Positions 10,202 through 14,789 of a DNA stretch of 14,789 bases are shown here, piece by piece (position 1 is the first letter of the stretch; each line of letters starts with the position of its first letter). This DNA is from Beverwykella pulmonaria (lineage: Eukaryota; Ascomycota; Dothideomycetes; Pleosporales; Melanommataceae): contig BCHH01000029.1 in NCBI GenBank assembly GCA_001599595.1, positions 7,880 through 22,668 on the forward strand, written 5' to 3'. The notes beneath the pieces are model-generated. The model had not been told where the DNA came from, did no database searches, and was given only the letters and a program-made list of their open reading frames with translations. The translations under genes and the position numbers were made by a program.

Positions 10202-10967
10202 GTCCAATCTAAGGGCATCGGTAAGCATGGATTCAATCCTTCCTCTCTTTTAGTGGACAGAACACCGTTCCAATAAACGTGACCAATCACGATATGATTG
10301 CGGTGCTGACAACGTGCACTGCACAGTTGCTTCGTTTGGATAGCCTCACCCTCCTGTTAACGCAATCCTGCATATTTTTATTTGATCCAAGCATGGACTC
10401 AATCCTTCACCTGTTTGTATGGAAAGAACGCCGTTCCAGTGAGCGCGATCGCATAAGATGATTGCGGTGCTGACAACTTGATGTAGGTTCACGGCGCGGT
10501 TATTGACATGAAGCCCCACTAGACACTTCGGCAGCTCCATAGGAATCTGCCGTACAAGAGAGATTCTATTCTGTTCGTTCACTCAATGAACCAATATGGC
10601 AAAGACTACGTAGAGCACTCTTGCTCGTCTTTGAAGTACATCATCTACTGCATGAATACTAGTAAATTTAAGATGTTGGTCATACCGTGACGGTTCCTTG
10701 GATATAGGCTGATAGGACCCAGATATTCCAATTTCCAACTATCCAAGGTGAGAGCCTAAACCACCAAGGGACCATCTTCTCCGGCCTAGACGACCTGGGC
10801 CATTGGTCATGGGCACGTTGTGCTTATGTCGGCGACGTGCTTGGACAGCACAAAAATGGTCACATTGCAGGTGAATAGAGACAGTTCTATATGATTGGAC
10901 GGACGGGGCATCTAGCGGTGAGCTGGGGCTCACAGTTCTATGCATTGGCTGGTTGGCCGTTCAATCC
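10202..10967 (-). repeat. right arm of degenerate dispersed inverted repeat
   Basis: The reverse complement follows the left arm (1045-2015) from its first block to its last: GGATTGAACGGCCAACCAGCC at 10967, GCTAGATGCCCCGTCCGTCC near 10920, GAGTGCTCTACGTAGTCTTTG near 10610, GGAACGGCGTTCTTTCCATAC near 10430, AACAGGAGGGTGAGGCTATCC near 10350, and a last repeat of GGATTGAATCCATGCTTACC near 10230. It is shorter than the left arm (766 against 971 bp) because the second unit lacks its 5' part. The minus frame 10346-10582 is open in this copy but the equivalent frame in the left arm has stops, so no gene is called. Confidence 0.85.
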
Positions 10968-11145
10968 GGCGAGCTACGCCGTCTAGTTGTAAGCTGCTTA
11001 CCTTTTCGATAGCAAGCAGGCAGCTCGCACCTGAACTTGTTTCAGTCTTAGCGACGAGAAGCTGCCAAAACATTCTTCGAATAACATTTATTGCGATTTT
11101 CCATACGATATCTTTCGTTGCTCTACCAAACATTTCCGACTAGAG
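10968..11145 (+). promoter_or_regulatory. putative promoter and 5' leader of the NRPS gene
   Basis: Only about 180 bp lie between the right repeat arm and the NRPS start codon. In-frame stops at 11050-11052 (TAG) and 11083-11085 (TAA) exclude a longer unspliced N-terminus, and the ATG context (GAGATGG) is favourable. No TATA box is evident. The core promoter is therefore either in this short stretch or inside the repeat arm. Confidence 0.45.
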
Positions 11146-14100
11146 ATGGAGAAAACAAGTTCCCAAGTGTTTCAGGGCCTAGAGGGCGAGGATATTCAAG
11201 ACATATGGCGTCGTAACCATACTGTACCGGAAAGCGTAGAGCAGTGCGTACATGAGCTCATAAAGACAATGGCTGAAAGCACTCCTACCTCGCCAGCCAT
11301 TTACGGGTGGGACGGCGAGATGACATACGGAGAGCTGGACGACCTGTCCACAAGGCTTGCACACCATTTGGCTGGCCTTGGGATCGGTCCAGAGTGCGTG
11401 GTTCCGCTATGCTTCGAAAAATCTATGTGGACCGTTGTCGCCATGCTGGCAGTGCTTAAGGCGGGCGGAGCATTTGCACCCCTAAATCCAGAACATCCAA
11501 AAAGCCGCCAGGAGGAGATCTTTAGGCAGACTGGAGCAACAGTGGTCCTAACGTCAGCGCAATATTCGATGATTTGGGAACATTCGGACCACACTATTGT
11601 CACAGTGAGCGTAACGTCGATCAACCAGCTGGCTAGTGGGACCAATGCAATCCTTTCAGCAGTGAAACCTAGTAACGCTGCGTATGTGATTTTTACGTCT
11701 GGGAGTACTGGGATACCGAAAGGCGTCGTACTGGAACACCGAGCGGTCTCTACCAGCTGTCTGGGCCATGGAAAAGCATTCGAACTCGCACGGCACACTC
11801 GAGCTCTTCAATTTGCCTCCTATACCTTCGACGCTTGCATAACTGAGATAATCACTACAATGGTATTTGGTGGCTGTGTTTGCATCCCTTCTGAGGGTGA
11901 TCGTGGCAACAATCTAGCCAAGGCCATCAACACCATGGACGTCAACTGGGCGTTGCTCACCCCAACTGTGGCACGATTGCTGGAACCGAGTGAGGTACCA
12001 TCACTGCGAATATTGATATTTGGAGGAGAGCAAGTTTACTACAGTGATTGTGAAAGATGGGATGGCTATGTCCAGGTGATAAATACATATGGTCCAACGG
12101 AGTGCTGCGTATGGTGTATCTCTTATCCTGGTGTGAAAAACTTCAAGTCAGGTACCATTGGCAAGTCTATCGCTTCCATAAGCTGGGTAGTAGATCCAGA
12201 GAACCACAACAAGTTGGCTCAGATAGGATCGATCGGAGAACTCTTGGTGGAAGGGCCAATCCTTGCACGTGGCTACCTCAACGACTCCGAGAAGACGGAA
12301 AAGGCATTCGTCAGCGATCCCGCGTGGCTGCTGGAAGGTGGTGAAGGCAATCCTGGGCGGCAGGGCAGAACGTACAAGACGGGCGACCTGGTCTATTATG
12401 GACGTGACGGCAACCTAGTCTACGTGGGCCGCAAAGACGACCAAGTCAAGGTGCGAGGCCAGCGAGTCGAGCTTGGCGAGATTGAGTACCACGTACGAGA
12501 GTGCATACCCGAGGCCAAACAGATGGCAGTAGAGGTCATTTTACCAGAGGGGGTGAAGGAAAATGGAATGCTAGCAGCCTTCCTGCAGCTGGGAGATGAG
12601 ATAGATAATGCACTGTTGACGGATGAGGCGGCCAGGACTGGTTCGCGGGCGCGAGTGATAATCCCAATCGATGCAGACAAGACACTAGCTCAGCGGCTAC
12701 CAAGTTATATGGTACCGGACGTGTATTTTGCCATTGAACAGCTGCCGATGACTGTTTCCGGCAAGACAGACAGAAAGCGACTGCGGGAAATTGGGGCCTC
12801 ATTCTCGGCCCAGCAGTTGGCCGAAATGCGGACATCAACCCAGGGTCCGAAACGACCGCCATCGACGGAGGCTGAGAGAACGCTGCAGCAGCTGTGGGCA
12901 CAAGTGCTGAACATTGAGTCGGAAAGCATTGGACTGGACGACAGCTTCTTCCGGCTAGGAGGCGACTCGATTGCGGCAATGAAGCTCGTCGGCGAGGCTC
13001 GTAGAACAGGCATGCAGCTAACTGTTGCAGACATCTTCCGCAATCCAGGGCTGGATCAATTAGCCTCTGCGGCCATTGCTTCAACCCACTACTCTCCTAG
13101 TGCTATTCCGCATGTTCAACATCTTGGACCTGTCAAGCAGTCATATGCCCAAGGTCGACTATGGTTACTGGAAAAATTGTATCCCGGTTTAAGCTGGTAT
13201 CATATGCCGTTCGCAGTTCGCATGAAGGGGCCCCTTCAACTTGCTGCGCTCCACTCTGCACTTCTTGCAATTGAAAGTCGCCACGAAACGCTCCGGACAA
13301 CCTTTGCTACCAATGGGGATACAAACGTGCAAATAGTTCAGCCTTTTCATGCTAAGGAATTGAACATTGTCAACATTGGGGGCGAAGATAGTCTTCTGGC
13401 TGCCGTCCAACAAGATCAGATAACGCCTTTTGATCTGCAGAACGAGCCCGGATGGAGAGTATCAGTATACCAACTCAACAAGGACGATCATGTGCTCTCT
13501 ATTGTTATGCACCACATTGTTTCTGATGGTTGGTCTGTTGATGTGCTTACGCGCGAATTGGTTACATTCTACTCTGCTTCAATTCGGGGCGAGGACCCGC
13601 TTTCCCAGGTACAACCTCTACCTATCCAGTATCGCGACTTCTCTCTTTGGCAGAGACAGCAAATTCAGGTGGATGAACACCAGAGACAGCTGAACTACTG
13701 GCTCACTCAATTGCAAACAAGCCGACCAGCAGAGTTGCTCTGCGATAAACCCCGACCTGCTACTTTATCTGGAAAGGCTGATATACAAACCCTTAAAATG
13801 AGGCCTGTATTATACGCCGAATTGCAACAGTTCTGTAAGACTCATGGAGTGACACTATTTGTGGTCTTGCTTGCTGCCTTTAGGGCCACGCACTACCGTC
13901 TTACTGGCCAAGAAGATGCTACTATTGGCACGGGGAACGCGAATCGAGATCAGTGGGAAGTTAAAGACCTAATTGGGTTCTTTGTCAACATGCAATGCCT
14001 TCGAATTAAGATTAAAGAAGAGTCTTTTGAAGAGCTAGTTCAGCAGGTCCATGCAGTAGCTGTTGCTTCCCTTGCCAACCAGGATGTTCCATTTGAGAGC

Positions 14101-14789
14101 ATCGTCTCTAAGCTTAAGAAGGACCGAGACCTATCGCGTCACCCGCTTGCTCAAATTGTCTTTGTTGTGAACTCTCAGCAAGACTTGGGACAGCTGACAC
14201 TGGAGGGTCTAGAAACAGAGAGTTTGCAAAGCTCAGCAACCTCTAGGTTTGACCTAGAGTTTCACTTCGTTCAAGAGCCTAATGGGCTACGGGGTGAAGT
14301 CCTGTTCTCCACCGATCTCTATGCTCCAGAAACGATAGACAACATGCTGTCGCTTTTCCAGAATGTCCTTGAAAGATGTCTTAGGGAGCCAAAGGCAGTA
14401 ATTGCATCCTTACCATTGTTGACGGATGCCGACTATTCCAAGCTTGATCGGATGGGGCTTATTCAAGTTGAGAAAACCGCTTACCCACGCGAGTCAAGCA
14501 TTGTTGACCTTTTCCGCCAGCAAGCTTCAGCTTATCCATCTAGGATCGCTGTCAAGGACTCTTCATCAGAGATGACATATGCTCAGCTAGACACATTATC
14601 TAATAATCTCGCTTCGTGGTTAGCAAAACGATCTTACGCCCCTGAGACGCTGGTGGGCGTCTTTTCTAGTCGCTGCTGTCAGACGATTGTTGCCTTCCTG
14701 GGTATCCTGAAGGCAAACCTGGCGTACTTGCCATTTGATGTCAAAATACCAGGAAAGCGGATGCAAGCAATTCTTTCCTCCCTTCCAGG
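11146..14789 (+). CDS. nonribosomal peptide synthetase, 5' part: A-T-C-A(partial)
   Basis: Multimodular enzyme that activates and joins amino (or hydroxy) acids on carrier domains. One frame is open from ATG 11146 to the window end: 1214 codons, no introns seen, gene incomplete at 3'. A1 (about 18-560): KAGGAFAPLNP (core A2), TSGSTGIPKG (184-193), FDA (228-230), NTYGPTE (313-319), YKTGDL (410-415), GRKDDQVKVRGQR (from 428), catalytic Lys540 in GKTDRK. T1: LGGDSI with phosphopantetheine Ser608. C1: SYAQGRLW (666), HHIVSDG active-site motif (789-795), YRDFSLWQR (829), IGFFVNM (943). A2 starts near 1113 and is cut after its LKANLAYLPFDV block (1188). Starting with A-T and no C domain marks an initiation module; no epimerase or methyltransferase lies between T1 and C1. 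By alignment to GrsA numbering the A1 pocket reads D-A-T-T-I-G-T-V-W-K. Asp229 suggests an alpha-amino acid substrate, which cannot be named. Confidence 0.97.
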   Translation, partial: MEKTSSQVFQGLEGEDIQDIWRRNHTVPESVEQCVHELIKTMAESTPTSPAIYGWDGEMTYGELDDLSTRLAHHLAGLGIGPECVVPLCFEKSMWTVVAMLAVLKAGGAFAPLNPEHPKSRQEEIFRQTGATVVLTSAQYSMIWEHSDHTIVTVSVTSINQLASGTNAILSAVKPSNAAYVIFTSGSTGIPKGVVLEHRAVSTSCLGHGKAFELARHTRALQFASYTFDACITEIITTMVFGGCVCIPSEGDRGNNLAKAINTMDVNWALLTPTVARLLEPSEVPSLRILIFGGEQVYYSDCERWDGYVQVINTYGPTECCVWCISYPGVKNFKSGTIGKSIASISWVVDPENHNKLAQIGSIGELLVEGPILARGYLNDSEKTEKAFVSDPAWLLEGGEGNPGRQGRTYKTGDLVYYGRDGNLVYVGRKDDQVKVRGQRVELGEIEYHVRECIPEAKQMAVEVILPEGVKENGMLAAFLQLGDEIDNALLTDEAARTGSRARVIIPIDADKTLAQRLPSYMVPDVYFAIEQLPMTVSGKTDRKRLREIGASFSAQQLAEMRTSTQGPKRPPSTEAERTLQQLWAQVLNIESESIGLDDSFFRLGGDSIAAMKLVGEARRTGMQLTVADIFRNPGLDQLASAAIASTHYSPSAIPHVQHLGPVKQSYAQGRLWLLEKLYPGLSWYHMPFAVRMKGPLQLAALHSALLAIESRHETLRTTFATNGDTNVQIVQPFHAKELNIVNIGGEDSLLAAVQQDQITPFDLQNEPGWRVSVYQLNKDDHVLSIVMHHIVSDGWSVDVLTRELVTFYSASIRGEDPLSQVQPLPIQYRDFSLWQRQQIQVDEHQRQLNYWLTQLQTSRPAELLCDKPRPATLSGKADIQTLKMRPVLYAELQQFCKTHGVTLFVVLLAAFRATHYRLTGQEDATIGTGNANRDQWEVKDLIGFFVNMQCLRIKIKEESFEELVQQVHAVAVASLANQDVPFESIVSKLKKDRDLSRHPLAQIVFVVNSQQDLGQLTLEGLETESLQSSATSRFDLEFHFVQEPNGLRGEVLFSTDLYAPETIDNMLSLFQNVLERCLREPKAVIASLPLLTDADYSKLDRMGLIQVEKTAYPRESSIVDLFRQQASAYPSRIAVKDSSSEMTYAQLDTLSNNLASWLAKRSYAPETLVGVFSSRCCQTIVAFLGILKANLAYLPFDVKIPGKRMQAILSSLP

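Noticed and set aside
1045..10967. The two repeat arms as LTRs of one retrotransposon
   Set aside because: The arms are inverted, not direct, contain no recognisable LTR ends, and enclose a transporter and a reductase instead of gag/pol.
12536..13084. Long minus-strand frames opposite the NRPS (11301-11798, 12536-13084, 12705-13043)
   Set aside because: All lie opposite the NRPS frame with its A, T and C core motifs and have no family features of their own.
2684..14789. Naming the cluster as a specific known one, such as AM-toxin or destruxin
   Set aside because: The gene types are compatible, but only one and a fraction of NRPS modules are visible, the A1 code does not point to a hydroxy acid, and no sequence comparison could be run.

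Overview
This window looks like nuclear DNA of a filamentous ascomycete (Pezizomycotina; Dothideomycetes would fit, but that is inference). The genes carry short spliceosomal introns of 46-89 bp with GT-AG ends and CTAAC/CTGAC-like branch sites. The protein families are those of fungal secondary metabolism. There are also decayed repeats of the kind that surround such clusters.

Layout: (1) 1-141, three 47-bp tandem repeats cut by the window edge. (2) 142-1044, mostly non-coding, with one doubtful small minus-strand ORF (325-654) and a 190-bp MITE-like inverted-repeat element (811-1000). (3) 1045-2015, left arm of a degenerate dispersed repeat. (4) 2684-7045 (+), a complete six-exon ABCB-type full-size multidrug transporter of 1350 residues. 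(5) 7046-7783, AT-rich convergent intergenic DNA. (6) 7784-9112 (-), a complete five-exon aldo/keto reductase of 370 residues. (7) 9113-10201, gene-free DNA holding a separate 30-bp inverted repeat pair. (8) 10202-10967, right arm of the dispersed repeat, inverted relative to the left arm. (9) 11146 to the end (+), the 5' part of a nonribosomal peptide synthetase (NRPS): A1-T1-C1-A2(start), one uninterrupted reading frame of 1214 codons, open at the window edge.

Together the NRPS (assembly), the aldo/keto reductase (possible precursor or product reduction) and the ABC exporter (efflux or self-protection) read as one flank of a small-peptide biosynthetic cluster. Aldo/keto reductases supply 2-hydroxy acids in some fungal cyclic depsipeptide pathways (DtxS2 of destruxin, AMT2 of AM-toxin), so a depsipeptide is a reasonable hypothesis. 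However, the first adenylation domain keeps the Asp that normally binds an alpha-amino group, so any hydroxy acid would more likely be loaded by a later module outside the window. The product cannot be named from this sequence. The most unusual structural feature is the inverted repeat pair: it encloses the transporter and reductase and ends only about 180 bp before the NRPS start codon.
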